NCBI RefSeq assembly: GCF_007744255.1
Contig: NZ_CP036267.1
Coordinates: 2,421,500 to 2,485,499 of the forward strand
Direction of reading: 5' to 3'
From: Thalassoglobus polymorphus
Lineage (GTDB): Bacteria; Planctomycetota; Planctomycetia; Planctomycetales; Planctomycetaceae
DNA: 64,000 nucleotides
Below are positions 1-9,641 of the stretch, piece by piece; within the stretch, counting starts at the first letter, position 1; every line of letters starts with the position of its first letter. Below the pieces are notes generated by a model, which searched no databases, was not told the origin of the DNA, and was given only the letters and a program-made list of their open reading frames with translations. The position numbers were made by a program, and so were the translations under genes.

Positions 1-53
1 AGCTGTTTTTCTCAACGTTTGAGTGAGGACTTTCAAGTTTCAGGATCGGTACT
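1..53 (+). repeat. M1 element, partial copy at window edge
   Basis: Right-hand part of the 79-bp M1 family. It contains the internal CTCAACGTTTGAG hairpin and ends in GGATCGGTACT, against GGATCAGTTCT in better copies. The left end lies outside the window. No TA follows the right end, so this copy is eroded. Confidence 0.6.
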
Positions 54-311
54 GGAGTAAATCTATAATTCGTTTCGTCATTCAGTCTTGCATAGATGAA
101 ATAGCCGACATAGGAAAAACGCTCTTCGCGAATATCGGAAACACAAAACTGTCACAGAATCGATCCAGAAATCTGGATATGATCTCTCGATGAGAAAGAA
201 ACCCGTACTTTGCAGAGGATTTGGATCGATAGTCAAAACCCCACACAAGTTTCGACACTCAATCGTCGATCTCATCACCATTCTCGCCTCAAAAACGATT
301 AGGAATTCGAC
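54..311. other. Upstream region of the Gfo/Idh gene, nothing else seen
   Basis: No convincing coding frame. A purine-rich AGGA at 301-304 lies seven bases before the ATG of the next gene and is its likely ribosome binding site. No promoter can be named with confidence. Confidence 0.4.
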
Positions 312-1781
312 ATGACTCAAAACGTTGACCGACGTGACTTTCTGAAAACTTCCGGGACTGCTGCAGCCGGAGCCTCCGCCATCACACTTCTCAACGCACG
401 GTCTGCCAAAGCTCGATCATCCAACGAAAACATCCGCATTGGGTTTATCGGTCCGGGCGGACGTGGGTTTGGAGCTCATGTGAAGTCGCTGGCGAAGTTG
501 AAAAACGAAGGTGCGAATATCGAACTCGTTGCCGTTGCCGAGGTCTACTCTGTACAGCGAGACAAAGTCGCAGACTACATCAAGAAGGAAAACGGAAACG
601 AGCCGGCAAAGTACGTCGACTACCGCGACATGATCGAGAAGGAAAATCTCGATGCAGTCACCATTGCCACTCCTGATCATTGGCATCACAAACAGATTCT
701 TGATTCGCTGGAGGCAGGGCTGGATATCTATTGTGAAAAGCCAATGACGAAGTTCGTCGAAGAGGCTCTCGAAGTTGAAAAAGCCTGGAAGAAATCTGGA
801 AAGGTTGTGCAAGTTGGTGTTCAAGGAACGTCACAACCTGTTTGGAATCATGCTCGCGGTTTGCTCGACGAAGGAAAACTCGGAAAAGTGATGATGTTCC
901 AAACGGAATACTTCCGCAACTCCGCGATGGGGCAATGGCGATACTACGAGCTCAAGAAAGAGATGACTCCGAAAACCATTGACTGGCAACGATGGCTGGG
1001 GGTTGAAGAAGGCTTATCCGAAGATCGTCCGTTCGATCGTGAAGTGTATCGCCAATGGCGTCGTTTCTGGCCGTACGGTTCAGGAATGTACACCGACCTG
1101 TTCGTGCACCGTGTCACGATGATGCTCAAGGCAACCGGTTTGAGATACCCCGGACGAGTCGTCGGAGCTGGCGGTTTGTATCTGGAATACGATGGTCGCG
1201 ATGTTCCCGATGTGGCGACCGTCGCTGCCGATTTCCCGGAAGGTGTGCATGGACTGGTCTCCTCGACGATGTGCAACCAGGAGTCCCGAATTGAACAGTG
1301 TATTCGCGGCCACTTCGGGTCGTTCATTTTCAAAGGGGACAAAATTCAATACATCCCTGAGCGTCCCCAAGTGACCCGGAACAGCAAGCTGAAAGAAGAA
1401 GAGATTCAAACCGAGCCAATCGGTGATCAAACCTATGAGCACTTCAAAAACTGGGTGGCTGCGATGAACGCTGGCGATCCAATGATGTGTAACAACCCGC
1501 CAGATTTGGGAGCCGCCGCCGTGACAACAGTGCTGCTGGGAGCACAAAGTTACCGCACCGGAGTCTGTTACTACTTCGATCCGAAGACCGGACCTGTGAA
1601 TGCATATGAAGCTCACAAGAAGGGAGAGTCCTGGTCGGCTCAATGGGAAAAGATCTCTGAGAATCGTGGCGAGCCAAAACATATCCCGGGATGGAAAGCT
1701 GGCGAATATGGCAGCAAACTTGAAGAGCCAGCCTACATGAAACTCGCTGGCCCCTGGAAGGATGGGAATCCTCCTTCGTGA
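312..1781 (+). CDS. Tat-exported Gfo/Idh/MocA family oxidoreductase
   Basis: 489-residue NAD(P)-dependent oxidoreductase family protein. Residues 7-33 form a twin-arginine signal (RRDFLKTSG, then an Ala-rich hydrophobic stretch), so it is probably exported folded with its cofactor. The Rossmann glycine-rich segment is IGFIGPGGRGFG near residues 43-54. The family EKP motif is at 142-144, preceded by PDHWH at 121-125. Members act on sugars, inositols and sugar derivatives, and planctomycetes carry many exported paralogues. The substrate cannot be read from sequence. It is a single gene: the neighbours face the other way or lie beyond repeats. The ATG at 312 is supported by AGGA seven bases upstream. 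Confidence 0.9.
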   Translation: MTQNVDRRDFLKTSGTAAAGASAITLLNARSAKARSSNENIRIGFIGPGGRGFGAHVKSLAKLKNEGANIELVAVAEVYSVQRDKVADYIKKENGNEPAKYVDYRDMIEKENLDAVTIATPDHWHHKQILDSLEAGLDIYCEKPMTKFVEEALEVEKAWKKSGKVVQVGVQGTSQPVWNHARGLLDEGKLGKVMMFQTEYFRNSAMGQWRYYELKKEMTPKTIDWQRWLGVEEGLSEDRPFDREVYRQWRRFWPYGSGMYTDLFVHRVTMMLKATGLRYPGRVVGAGGLYLEYDGRDVPDVATVAADFPEGVHGLVSSTMCNQESRIEQCIRGHFGSFIFKGDKIQYIPERPQVTRNSKLKEEEIQTEPIGDQTYEHFKNWVAAMNAGDPMMCNNPPDLGAAAVTTVLLGAQSYRTGVCYYFDPKTGPVNAYEAHKKGESWSAQWEKISENRGEPKHIPGWKAGEYGSKLEEPAYMKLAGPWKDGNPPS

Positions 1782-1810
1782 GTGATGGAACTGAGAAGTT
1801 CTCACATCAC
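1782..1810 (+). other. Imperfect stem-loop just after the Gfo/Idh stop
   Basis: GTGATGGAACT pairs with AGTTC and CATCAC around a GAGA loop, with a 3-nt bulge. It starts right after the stop codon. No T-run follows, so its role is unclear; it could be a 3' mRNA stabiliser or chance. Confidence 0.3.
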
Positions 1811-1840
1811 ATGGGAAACATCTCGATATTTCTACTGTTT

Positions 1841-1919
1841 AGAACCAGTCCGAAAACCTCTGGAATAGCCGCTTTTCTCAACGTTTGAGAGAGCAATTTC
1901 AAGTTCCAGGATCAGTTCT
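1841..1919 (+). repeat. M1 element, full 79-bp copy
   Basis: Starts AGAACCAGTCC and ends GGATCAGTTCT, so the ends are imperfect inverted repeats. TA is present at both boundaries (1840-1841 and 1919-1920). Three other copies have exactly the same length (4451-4529, 16683-16761, 19902-19980). It carries a central CTCAACGTTTGAG hairpin and no coding capacity, the profile of a TA-targeting MITE. Confidence 0.8.
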
Positions 1920-1951
1920 AAAAAGATTTCAGAGTTGCTGATCTCTGTTCA

Positions 1952-2052
1952 AGAGCATCTCTCGAATTAGTTTGCAGGTTCTGCCCCGTGGCGAACAGCA
2001 TTTTACTGTAGAAATGCGTTTTTCACGGGCATACGGTAGAGCAAACTACTCT
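1952..2052 (+). repeat. M2 element, full copy
   Basis: About 101 bp, starting AGAGCATCT and ending AAACTACTCT, with TA at the right edge. It shares the core GTGGCGAACAGCATTTT and the segment TTCACGGGCA...ACGGTAGAGC with copies at 16.8, 19.9, 24.9, 38.2, 59.4 and 62.1 kb. It lies 32 bp after an M1 copy. Confidence 0.8.
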
Positions 2053-2061
2053 AACATGACC

Positions 2062-2098
2062 GCCCGTTCCTGAGTGATACCTCAGGAGCGGGCTTTTT
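2062..2098 (+). terminator. Intrinsic terminator
   Basis: 13-bp stem, GCCCGTTCCTGAG with CTCAGGAGCGGGC (one G-T wobble), 6-nt loop, then five T. It works on the plus strand, so it probably ends transcripts of the Gfo/Idh gene after they pass the M1/M2 pair. It also protects the convergent kinase-like gene. Confidence 0.85.
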
Positions 2099-2141
2099 GC
2101 ATGAGGTTCAACCACATTGAACATTCAGCAAACGTGTAGCG

Positions 2142-3059
2142 TTAAATCTTGTGGTCTCGCGGAACGAACAGTTCTCCAACGTTGGTCTCGACGTTAATTT
2201 CGGTTGGCGTATATCCCGCTGGGTCTCCGTCGATTTGAATGGGGATTGGCTCGTCCGATTCAATTCGGATTCGTTTTCCTCGAAGTTGAACAACATCCTT
2301 CGCACGCTCGTGCCATCGATAATAGATCAATCCCAGGTAGCGGAACATATGCAGAATGGACCCTCGCTGCATGACACGGACATCGAGTACGCCGTCGTCT
2401 GCCCGTGCATTGGAAGCAACCTTTAAGCCCAGTGCGTAAGAAGGAAGATTGGCGATGACGACCATTCGCCCAATCGTTGGAGTCGGGGAATCATCAATGA
2501 AGACACGGATTTCCGGGTAGTCGTACGTTGAGAGACATTCTGCGATCGGCTTCAAGTACGTCCAGCGGCTGATGTGTCCTTTTCGCACAGCATGTACGGA
2601 GTGAATGACAGAAGCGTCAAATCCGACACTCGCCATCACCATAAATCGCTGACTCGCCAAACGGCCGACGTCAAAGCGAACAGTTCGCCCATCTGCCACG
2701 ACGCGGGCAACTACCTTCCCGTCTCGCGGCATCCCTAAGTACTTCGCACACAGGTTTTCAGTCCCGAGTGGAAGAATTGCGACTGGAATTCCGGGGTGAC
2801 GATTCATCACATCTAAGAGAGTCCCGTCCCCCCCTGCTGCCACAATCCCATGTAGCGACTTCCTTCTAGTTGGGTGATTGACAGCCTCGTCGAGTTCTTC
2901 ACGTTTCGAATAGAGTCTGGGACGAATCTTCAGCTTTCGAAATTCTGCGATCAACTCGCGAAGCGGCTTCGATTGCAGGCCAGCGCCCGATCGAGGATTA
3001 CGCTGAATAGCCACCCAGGGAGGATCGTTTTCCAGGTTGTTTTCTCCAGTAGCGTTCAT
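2142..3059 (-). CDS. Diacylglycerol/lipid kinase family protein
   Basis: 305 residues. It matches the DAGK catalytic-domain family (YegS/BmrU/DgkB type), which phosphorylates lipids such as diacylglycerol or sphingoid bases with ATP. The nucleotide-binding signature GGDGT is at residues 76-80 and NPRSGAG at 21-27. LPLGTENLCAKYLG follows, where many members have GTxND; here it reads GTENL. The C-terminal half (EIRVFIDD..., VLDVRVMQ, IQIDGDPAGY) fits the family's beta-sandwich with its typical DGE/DGD region. No signal peptide or membrane helix is seen, so it acts in the cytosol or at the membrane face. The lipid substrate is unknown. Confidence 0.85.
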   Translation of the reverse strand: MNATGENNLENDPPWVAIQRNPRSGAGLQSKPLRELIAEFRKLKIRPRLYSKREELDEAVNHPTRRKSLHGIVAAGGDGTLLDVMNRHPGIPVAILPLGTENLCAKYLGMPRDGKVVARVVADGRTVRFDVGRLASQRFMVMASVGFDASVIHSVHAVRKGHISRWTYLKPIAECLSTYDYPEIRVFIDDSPTPTIGRMVVIANLPSYALGLKVASNARADDGVLDVRVMQRGSILHMFRYLGLIYYRWHERAKDVVQLRGKRIRIESDEPIPIQIDGDPAGYTPTEINVETNVGELFVPRDHKI

Positions 3060-3456
3060 CCGTCAACTTCAATTCCAGCGACGACATCAATCCAAACCAA
3101 TTGTTGTATTGACCTATCAGGCGTGCTGCAGCCAATTTGACCACGATCATTCTATGCGTCACACACAGTTTTCCAAAAAATCAGAGAAGCTCTTCCGTCG
3201 TATCGAGATAATACGCAATCACAACCGATCCTGAAACTTTCTGGGGGCAATCATCGGTGGTATGACGTTTGTCCCTGCAAAAAAAGAGGAGAATTGGTCT
3301 CACGAGATCGAGGGAGAGGCTCAGAAGAGATACTGCTTACTGAATTGGAAGGGACTTTATTTGGCGCGACTGTGGCAAATTCACCAGCAGTAATGCCGAT
3401 CTGAGTGACCAGCGGATGAAAACGGTCATTCTAGTTGACTACTTTCCCCTTCGGAA
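3060..3456. other. Intergenic stretch with M1-like scrap
   Basis: Apart from the possible 43-codon ORF at 3262-3393 and a 14-bp M1-like scrap near 3224-3238, I see no gene, RNA or clear terminator here. Confidence 0.35.
3262..3393 (+). CDS. Possible 43-residue small ORF
   Basis: ATG at 3262 to TAA at 3391-3393. The product is hydrophilic and Trp/Glu-rich (KKEENWSHEIEGEAQKRY, then LNWKGLYLARLWQIHQQ). Residue use looks like protein rather than random sequence. The frame is open upstream of the ATG through a hydrophobic stretch (FLGAIIGG) back to a TGA at 3232. That stretch abuts CGATCCTGAAACTT, which resembles the end of an M1 element, so this may be the tail of a gene cut by an element. No homologue recognised; weak ribosome binding site. 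Confidence 0.25.
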   Translation: MTFVPAKKEENWSHEIEGEAQKRYCLLNWKGLYLARLWQIHQQ

Positions 3457-4293
3457 TTACTTCTTGTTTTTTGCAGGCAGATTCTCTTTTGTCTGCTGAA
3501 TCACCGTTGGGATGTCCGTGCAGGCAACATCCAAGCCCAACCCGATCGCCAGGTAATAATCTTCCACTTTGTGACCAGGCCAGCCGTTGACCTTGTAGCC
3601 CAGTTTTTGAGCTTTTTGTACCAACTCTCGCGACGTCCCAGAAATATGACAAGCGATGTGCGTTGCTTGTAGTCGCTTTGCACGCTCGATGAAGTCCAGT
3701 GACAACGGTTTGCCGGCTATGATCGCAATCGGCCAGTCCTCATCGAGCTTGCGCATTGCCACCAACGGTCGTTCGTCGAATGACGTGAACAGGTAGTCTG
3801 AATCAGCTGGCTTGTACTTCTTAGCGAGCGCGTAAAGTTTGTCGCAATACTCAGCAATTCGAGTGTCGGGGTACAGCTTCTTATTACTGGTCTTCATCTC
3901 CAGCTCAAGATACACCCCCGGTTTGTCCTGGAAGTACTTCAGAAAATCCTCGAGCAACAAAAAATCCTGGCCCTTCTTCGTCTGCACTTTCTTCAACTCG
4001 TCCGCTAACTTTTCTTCGACTGGACCGCTGGATTTATGAGTCCGGTCCAGAGTGTCGTCATGCAACAGGACTAACACCCCATCTTTGGTCATTCGGATGT
4101 CCGTCTCGAAGCCGCGAATCCCTCGCTTGTAGCAAGCTTCGAATCCCTCCATGGTATTCTCTTCGAATTCATGTGCGCCGCCACGATGTGCAAGAATCAG
4201 TGGCGTCTGATCCGATTCTTCGGCGAAACAATTTACACACAACGCCAGCCCGGCTAATACTGGACACAGTACAACGAAACGTAACATGAGCAT
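3457..4293 (-). CDS. Exported glycerophosphodiester phosphodiesterase
   Basis: 278 residues, GDPD family TIM barrel that hydrolyses glycerophosphodiesters to glycerol-3-phosphate and an alcohol. Residues 1-25 form a Sec signal peptide (hydrophobic run, then CFAEE), so it acts outside the cytoplasm. Catalytic pattern: HRGG at 36-39, metal ligands in FETDIRM (E63, D65), then LHDDTLDRT with H78. C-terminal barrel strands continue in WPIAIIAG, THIACHIS and the KVNGWPG segment. The start could be the ATG at 4293 or the second ATG at 4287, which has a GGA six bases ahead. It stands alone, with no transporter gene beside it. Confidence 0.9.
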   Translation of the reverse strand: MLMLRFVVLCPVLAGLALCVNCFAEESDQTPLILAHRGGAHEFEENTMEGFEACYKRGIRGFETDIRMTKDGVLVLLHDDTLDRTHKSSGPVEEKLADELKKVQTKKGQDFLLLEDFLKYFQDKPGVYLELEMKTSNKKLYPDTRIAEYCDKLYALAKKYKPADSDYLFTSFDERPLVAMRKLDEDWPIAIIAGKPLSLDFIERAKRLQATHIACHISGTSRELVQKAQKLGYKVNGWPGHKVEDYYLAIGLGLDVACTDIPTVIQQTKENLPAKNKK

Positions 4294-4413
4294 TCCACAA
4301 TCTTAGGGATACAAAATTTATGTACAGAGCCGAACTAGCACAGCGGTCCCTTTGAAATTTAGAGCATTTTCAATGCGTGTCGTTCTCATGAAAGTCACTT
4401 TCTGACTTCATTG

Positions 4414-4435
4414 ACTGTTCGCCACGGGGCAGAAC
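4414..4435 (-). repeat. M2 element remnant
   Basis: Short inverse-orientation remnant of the M2 core (CTGTTCGCCACGGGGCAGAAC). The rest of the element has decayed. It lies 15 bp before an M1 copy. Confidence 0.5.
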
Positions 4436-4450
4436 GTAAAGACTAATATT

Positions 4451-4529
4451 AGAACTGATCCTGAAACCTGAAATTGCTCTGTCAAACGTTGAGGAAAGTG
4501 GTCATTTCAGCGGTTTTCGGACTTGTTCT
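4451..4529 (-). repeat. M1 element, full 79-bp copy, inverse orientation
   Basis: Starts AGAACTGATCC and ends GGACTTGTTCT, with TA at both edges (4450-4451, 4529-4530). Same length as the copies at 1.84, 16.7 and 19.9 kb. It lies about 50 bp beyond the 3' end of the DUF1501 gene. Confidence 0.8.
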
Positions 4530-4578
4530 AAATTTTCTCTAAGGTGACACTGTGTTTGCAATTGCAGTCTTGATTGCA

Positions 4579-5868
4579 CTAGGCGTCGAATAATGCTGCG
4601 ATTGGTTGTCCTTGGTCGGTGACGGGGACTGGTCGGTCGCCAGCGTACAGGTATTTGTGGTAGTCAACTCCCAGACAAGCACAGATGGTGGCGAAGAAGT
4701 CTGGTACAGAGACTGGGTTGTCGACAATCTTCTTGGAGAGATGATCTGTTTCGCCCCATGCTCCTCGATGCGAAAGTCCTCCGCCGGCGAGCACACAACT
4801 AAATGCAGATCCCTGATGACCTCGACCGCCGCCGCTATCAAACTCTGGCGGGCGTCCGAATTCGCTGGTGATCACGATCAGCGTTTTGTCGAGCAACCGC
4901 TTCTCTTCAAGGTCCGTGATTAGTGTGGAAAAGGCGGTGTCCATTTCCTGGATCAGTTTATGTTGATTGACGATCCCGCTGTTATGGACATCCCAACCAG
5001 CACCGTTGAGGAAATTCAAATTATGGCTCACTTCGATAAACCGAACACCACGTTCGATCAGTCGTCGACTCAACAGGCAGCGTTGACCAAACTCTCCCCC
5101 ATAGCGATTGCGTAGGTCAGCCGGTTCTCTGTCGAGTTGAAAGACTCGACTAAATTCGGGGCCGCTTAATTTTAGGCTTTGCTCAATCGCCGCTTCATAG
5201 TCCTCGATTTGTGAGATTTTCGTTGGCTCAGAACTATTTTTCAGTGACGCCAGAAACGCTTCGCGACGACTTTGGCGTTGATCCGTAATTCCATCGGGAC
5301 GCGATAATCCGGCAGGGCCACGACCAGTTTCAGTGAGGTACAGATACCCATACTTCGCCCCCAAAAATCCGGGGCCACGAGTCACATTAGGATACCCAAT
5401 TAAAACATACGGCGGGGCACTGTCATTTACAGGTCCGCGTTCGTGAACGATCAACGATCCAATTGATGGATAAGTCACCGTCCCGCTGATGGCTCGGCCG
5501 GTGTGCATACGATTTGTTGCTGCAGCGTGTTCGTCAATCACATCATGATTCACGGTGCGAACTGCGGTCACGCGGTCCATGACTTTTGCCGTTTTCGACA
5601 GGTGTTCGCAAACCTGCACTCCCTTTACTGCGGTATCAATTGAGTCGTAATAGGCCCCAGCTTTTTTGGCCTTGGGATCACCTTTGGCTTTGGGGTCAAA
5701 GGTGTCGATCTGTCCCATGCCACCACCCAGCCAGATGGAGATGACATGCTCTGCTTTTCCTTTTAATAGCTGATCCGATGCAAATGCCTCTGCTGGGTTT
5801 GCAAGGCTCATCGCCCCTGCTGCTGCGATCCCGCTTCCCAAGAACTGTCGTCGTGTTGGGTAAATCAT
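4579..5868 (-). CDS. DUF1501 protein, Tat-type leader (last gene of the ECF operon)
   Basis: 429 residues, DUF1501 family, alkaline-phosphatase-like/sulfatase-related fold of unknown function, common in planctomycetes. The leader [13 protein letters not shown] with an Ala-rich stretch is a twin-arginine signal (RRQFL). Typical blocks are [46 protein letters not shown] and [15 protein letters not shown] near the C-terminus. It follows the 1227-residue cytochrome gene by 89 bp with GAGGT ahead of the ATG, so it probably belongs to the same transcript. In planctomycetes DUF1501 genes usually sit next to DUF1549/DUF1553 genes, as here. Its activity is unproven. Confidence 0.85.
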   Translation of the reverse strand: MIYPTRRQFLGSGIAAAGAMSLANPAEAFASDQLLKGKAEHVISIWLGGGMGQIDTFDPKAKGDPKAKKAGAYYDSIDTAVKGVQVCEHLSKTAKVMDRVTAVRTVNHDVIDEHAAATNRMHTGRAISGTVTYPSIGSLIVHERGPVNDSAPPYVLIGYPNVTRGPGFLGAKYGYLYLTETGRGPAGLSRPDGITDQRQSRREAFLASLKNSSEPTKISQIEDYEAAIEQSLKLSGPEFSRVFQLDREPADLRNRYGGEFGQRCLLSRRLIERGVRFIEVSHNLNFLNGAGWDVHNSGIVNQHKLIQEMDTAFSTLITDLEEKRLLDKTLIVITSEFGRPPEFDSGGGRGHQGSAFSCVLAGGGLSHRGAWGETDHLSKKIVDNPVSVPDFFATICACLGVDYHKYLYAGDRPVPVTDQGQPIAALFDA

Positions 5869-5957
5869 AAGTGAACCTCAGTTTTCTTTTATGTTTGATT
5901 GATTCTGAGTAGTTCTGACTCAGTCACTATTGTCCAAAAAATGCTCAGCTTGTTTTG

Positions 5958-8900
5958 TTATGGAATCCAAACAAATTCTCGATCATTAACCAGGCTCCAG
6001 ATTGCATCTTCATAGACTTCTCGCCACTCCGTTTGGAGTCGCGGATCAACTGGCGGACCGATTTGCACACGTCGTTGCCATTCTTTTTGAATCTCGTTTG
6101 CTTCAGGAACCAGATGGTTTGACCATGTGGAGACTGGCAACGGCGAGAGTGCTTGTGGTTGTTTGACTTGATCTGCTGGCAAGATCCGATCTTCGAATCC
6201 TGTCGCGAGTGGCGGAATGAACGCTGCTTTCTCTTGTTCATTGGGAGTGCGAGACAGGAATCGCAAAAACAGCGAATCAACCAAAGCTTCGGGAGACTCC
6301 GCATCTATTGCGAGTTGTGCAAGTTCCGATTGGTTCGATGCTCGGGTCAACGACATGGTTAAAGTTCCGTTCGCAAGAATTCCCGGTTGAAGAAGATTTG
6401 CGTCGGTCTCACGTTCAGAGATCGGTTGCTGTCGAGTCCCTGTCCAGCCAAATGCTTCGAGAACATCAACAATCGGCTGCGCACGTGGCAAGGAGAGACT
6501 TGGTCGGTCTCGTTCGTTGTTCAAACCCGCAAACATCCACGCCCGACTGGGTGAGCCCAGTGTGAGACGGTGATTCATTGGTTCCGCCCCGTCATGAACA
6601 AAGGTTAACTCCCCGGTTTCCATCTGGCTGCCAGTCGCGGTGAACAATGAATCCACAACTTGCTCGGCACTCAACCTTCTCGGATCGGGAGCATTAAAGA
6701 AACGTTGCTCAGCAGCAGCTTGTTCGTTCTGTCCAATCGCTTTTCGTTGATACAGTTGCGAGGTCATGATCTGTTTGATGACGTGTCGCGTATCATAATC
6801 ATGCAGGACTAACTGGTCAGCCAGCCATTTCAATAGCTCTGGATGGCTGACAGTTCTGCCTTCCCAATCGTTGACAGGTTGAACGATTCCGGCGCCCAGC
6901 AATCGATTCCAAAGATGGTTGGCGATGACTTGAGAAAAACGGTGATTTTGTGCAGTGGTGATCAACGCTGCCAACCGCTCTCGGGAGTCAGTCGGGCTCT
7001 GCACGAGCGCATCGATGTGCGGTCCATCCTCAACTCCAGTAAACGAGGCGAACGGCCATTTCGGTTGAACCTGGACGCCTGGTTTCAATGTCACCTGAAT
7101 TAACGATTCGCGGCCAATGCCTTCAAAAAACGCATCGGGAACACGACTGGTTTTGGGAGGAGTCAACTGCTTGCGATTCAGCATCGCAGCCACTGAGTAG
7201 AGGTCTTCCTGTGAAGTGCTGTGATATGGGGAATCGTGACAGCGGGCACACTGCAACTCAATCCCAAGAAACGCGGAGGCCAGAATGTGCCCTTTCGCAG
7301 CCATGGGAGAATCATTTTCACCTGCCATTCCGAATCCAGCGCTTCCCCCCTCGTGTGGGCTTCCACGCATTAAAATCAATTCTGTCACCATACGATCAAG
7401 GGCTTTCCCATCTCGCAGTGACTCATACAAGAACCAGCGAAACGGTCCTGTTGAATTGAGCGATTGATTCAGCAGTGTTGGGTTTTCAGCCAGGAGGTCC
7501 ATCCAAAAACTGACCCAATGGTCTGCGTATCGCTCATCACTCAATAGTTGTTCGATCAGCTGATTTCGCTTTTGTGGATTGTTGTTCGTTAAGAACTCGC
7601 GAGCTTCTTCCTCTGTTGGACCAACCCCAACGGTATCTAAATATGCGCGACGCATGAACGCTGCATCATCGATCACGGGAGCAAGTGCGACAGATTCAGA
7701 GTCAATCGGTGCGTTGGGCCAGACAGCCCCTTCTTTCACCCATGTTTCTAATATTGTGATTTCCTCGTCGTTTAATCCTGATTTGGTAGGAGGCATATCA
7801 CCGGCACGGATGCGGACGATCATCTCACTTGCGTCAGGGTTCCCCGGAACAACGGCAGCCATTTCGGAGTCGCCCATCGAAAGTGCATGTTCTCTCGAAT
7901 TGAGGCGTAAGCCACCCTTCTCTTTTTCTCCGTGACACCTGAAGCATTGCTCTCGTAAGATTGGCAGCACCTTGTTGTGAAAGTGCTGAGTCGTTTTCTC
8001 ATCAACTTCTTTCGCTTCGGTGATTGCTTTCGCAATTTTGTTCGAAACAAACTGGTCGATCGGGTGAACGTTGGCCCCTGTGGCTGCCTGCGAATCGTGC
8101 TTGACTGACTCTTTGGCTAGCTTGTGTCTTTGTGCCCAGAATGCATCCTGAGAAGCAGCAGCCTCTCGACGTTGGTTGTCTTCAAGCGAAACCAGATTCG
8201 CTTCAAACTGACGTAGCTCCTGTTCGACCTCCGCGTCTGTCAGTTTTAATGGGGATGATGAATCGGCATTGAGAACGAATAGCGGGCCGGTGCTATTGGG
8301 TTGAAGAGCAACGCAGACTTCGCCAGATTCCGTTCGATCGCCATTGCCGCCAACAAGCAATTCCAGGACGACACGTTTTTTTCGTGGACTCTGTTGTTGG
8401 CTGGCTGGAATCTCGAATTCGACAAAAGATTCTTGTTGTGGAAATGGAAGCAGTCTTGCTCCAGGTGTTAGAGGCTCGGGGACTGGCACAATCGCTTCGA
8501 GGTTTCCACCACGGCTGCGAACTGTTTTAGTACGTGTGACGAGTTTTCCATCGATCCACAACCGGCTTAAAGAACGAGCACGTACCAACACCCGATGCTG
8601 ACCAGGTGGGAGTTCGACATCGCCTGCGATTCTTAATAACAGTGGCGCCTGCCATCCTGTGCGAATTCCCCATGAGTCGTACTGCATCGGGATTCGAGAA
8701 AGCAAAAACGAATCTCCCAGCCAGCGTACTGCTTCGGGGGGCGCTGTTTCGCTTTCGTATAACCAGCGACTTCCAGAAGGCATATTTTCGCAGAGCTGAT
8801 AGAGAACTCGATCTTCAGGAATTGTTCCTAGATCCGGCATTACTTCAGCTGCTAGTTGTTTCACGCGTTTTTTTCCTACGCGATTGAAGCGAGACTTCAA

Positions 8901-9641
8901 GACATCGTCATCGAGGATGGCTCGGTGGATTGCAACGGCATCCAGCATTCCCTGAAAACGCTCGCCAATGCGGATTTCATCATCATCGACGACTGGCGGT
9001 TCTTTCGTCGCCCCACCCATGTCCCATGTCCCGTCGGTCGATTTTCCGTTGATCCACCCCCGAATTGATTCGGGCTCGCCGAAGCGGTACGAGATCGCGA
9101 TGTGATGCCAGCCTGTGGCGATCGGAAAACTAAGCTTCGACGTCCAGCGATGCCAGTGGTTGCCAGTATTCGATCGTTTCGAAGCAAACAAGAAGTTGAC
9201 GTGAGCTTCTCCGCCACCTCCCATGATCCGCAACGCCCAGTTTTGATTGTCTCGGGCGAATTTTGGCGAATTTGTGCGTCCTTTGCCGATCACGTAGAGA
9301 GGTTGCCCATCCCGAATCTCAGCGGGGTTCACCCACGCTTCAAGCGTGATGGCATCGCCATTTTTGAAGTCAAATTGACTGTCAGGTCCTGGATCAGGAA
9401 TTGACAGATAGCTACGGGCATCGAATTTTAGAGCTGTGTTGTCGCTTGGCTGATCTGGAAATTCGGGCGGCCGCGGACCTGCCTGGTCGCGTTGCACGTT
9501 TCCATGCAGCTTCAAAGAACCTGTTTCTTCAGTACCGAAATCCCAACGGATTGTTTCAATCGGTTCAGGGTCTGCTTGCGCGTACGATAAAACACCGACC
9601 AGCAATAGCATAGCAGCGACGGATTGAGAAAAACGCTTCAT
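5958..9641 (-). CDS. LamG-PSCyt1-DUF1549-DUF1553 secreted cytochrome protein
   Basis: 1227 residues. Order: Sec signal peptide (1-23), LamG/concanavalin-like domain (about 55-250, with DAITLEAWVNP and RIGERFQGMLDAVAIHRA), a middle beta-rich region, planctomycete cytochrome C (QCFRCHGEKEKGGLRLN, one CxxCH haem site near 565), DUF1549, a second CxxCH (QCARCHDSPYH) and DUF1553 at the C-terminus (NHLWNRLLGAGIVQPVNDW). All families are of unknown function and are thought to act outside the cytoplasm on polymers (family knowledge; substrate not shown). Its ATG overlaps the TGA of the upstream DUF1501 gene (ATGA), implying translational coupling. Confidence 0.88.
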   Translation of the reverse strand: MKRFSQSVAAMLLLVGVLSYAQADPEPIETIRWDFGTEETGSLKLHGNVQRDQAGPRPPEFPDQPSDNTALKFDARSYLSIPDPGPDSQFDFKNGDAITLEAWVNPAEIRDGQPLYVIGKGRTNSPKFARDNQNWALRIMGGGGEAHVNFLFASKRSNTGNHWHRWTSKLSFPIATGWHHIAISYRFGEPESIRGWINGKSTDGTWDMGGATKEPPVVDDDEIRIGERFQGMLDAVAIHRAILDDDVLKSRFNRVGKKRVKQLAAEVMPDLGTIPEDRVLYQLCENMPSGSRWLYESETAPPEAVRWLGDSFLLSRIPMQYDSWGIRTGWQAPLLLRIAGDVELPPGQHRVLVRARSLSRLWIDGKLVTRTKTVRSRGGNLEAIVPVPEPLTPGARLLPFPQQESFVEFEIPASQQQSPRKKRVVLELLVGGNGDRTESGEVCVALQPNSTGPLFVLNADSSSPLKLTDAEVEQELRQFEANLVSLEDNQRREAAASQDAFWAQRHKLAKESVKHDSQAATGANVHPIDQFVSNKIAKAITEAKEVDEKTTQHFHNKVLPILREQCFRCHGEKEKGGLRLNSREHALSMGDSEMAAVVPGNPDASEMIVRIRAGDMPPTKSGLNDEEITILETWVKEGAVWPNAPIDSESVALAPVIDDAAFMRRAYLDTVGVGPTEEEAREFLTNNNPQKRNQLIEQLLSDERYADHWVSFWMDLLAENPTLLNQSLNSTGPFRWFLYESLRDGKALDRMVTELILMRGSPHEGGSAGFGMAGENDSPMAAKGHILASAFLGIELQCARCHDSPYHSTSQEDLYSVAAMLNRKQLTPPKTSRVPDAFFEGIGRESLIQVTLKPGVQVQPKWPFASFTGVEDGPHIDALVQSPTDSRERLAALITTAQNHRFSQVIANHLWNRLLGAGIVQPVNDWEGRTVSHPELLKWLADQLVLHDYDTRHVIKQIMTSQLYQRKAIGQNEQAAAEQRFFNAPDPRRLSAEQVVDSLFTATGSQMETGELTFVHDGAEPMNHRLTLGSPSRAWMFAGLNNERDRPSLSLPRAQPIVDVLEAFGWTGTRQQPISERETDANLLQPGILANGTLTMSLTRASNQSELAQLAIDAESPEALVDSLFLRFLSRTPNEQEKAAFIPPLATGFEDRILPADQVKQPQALSPLPVSTWSNHLVPEANEIQKEWQRRVQIGPPVDPRLQTEWREVYEDAIWSLVNDREFVWIP

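Noticed and set aside
1080-1805. Long antisense open frame (241 codons) under the Gfo/Idh gene
   Set aside because: The sense frame has full family motifs; the antisense product shows no domain or start signal.
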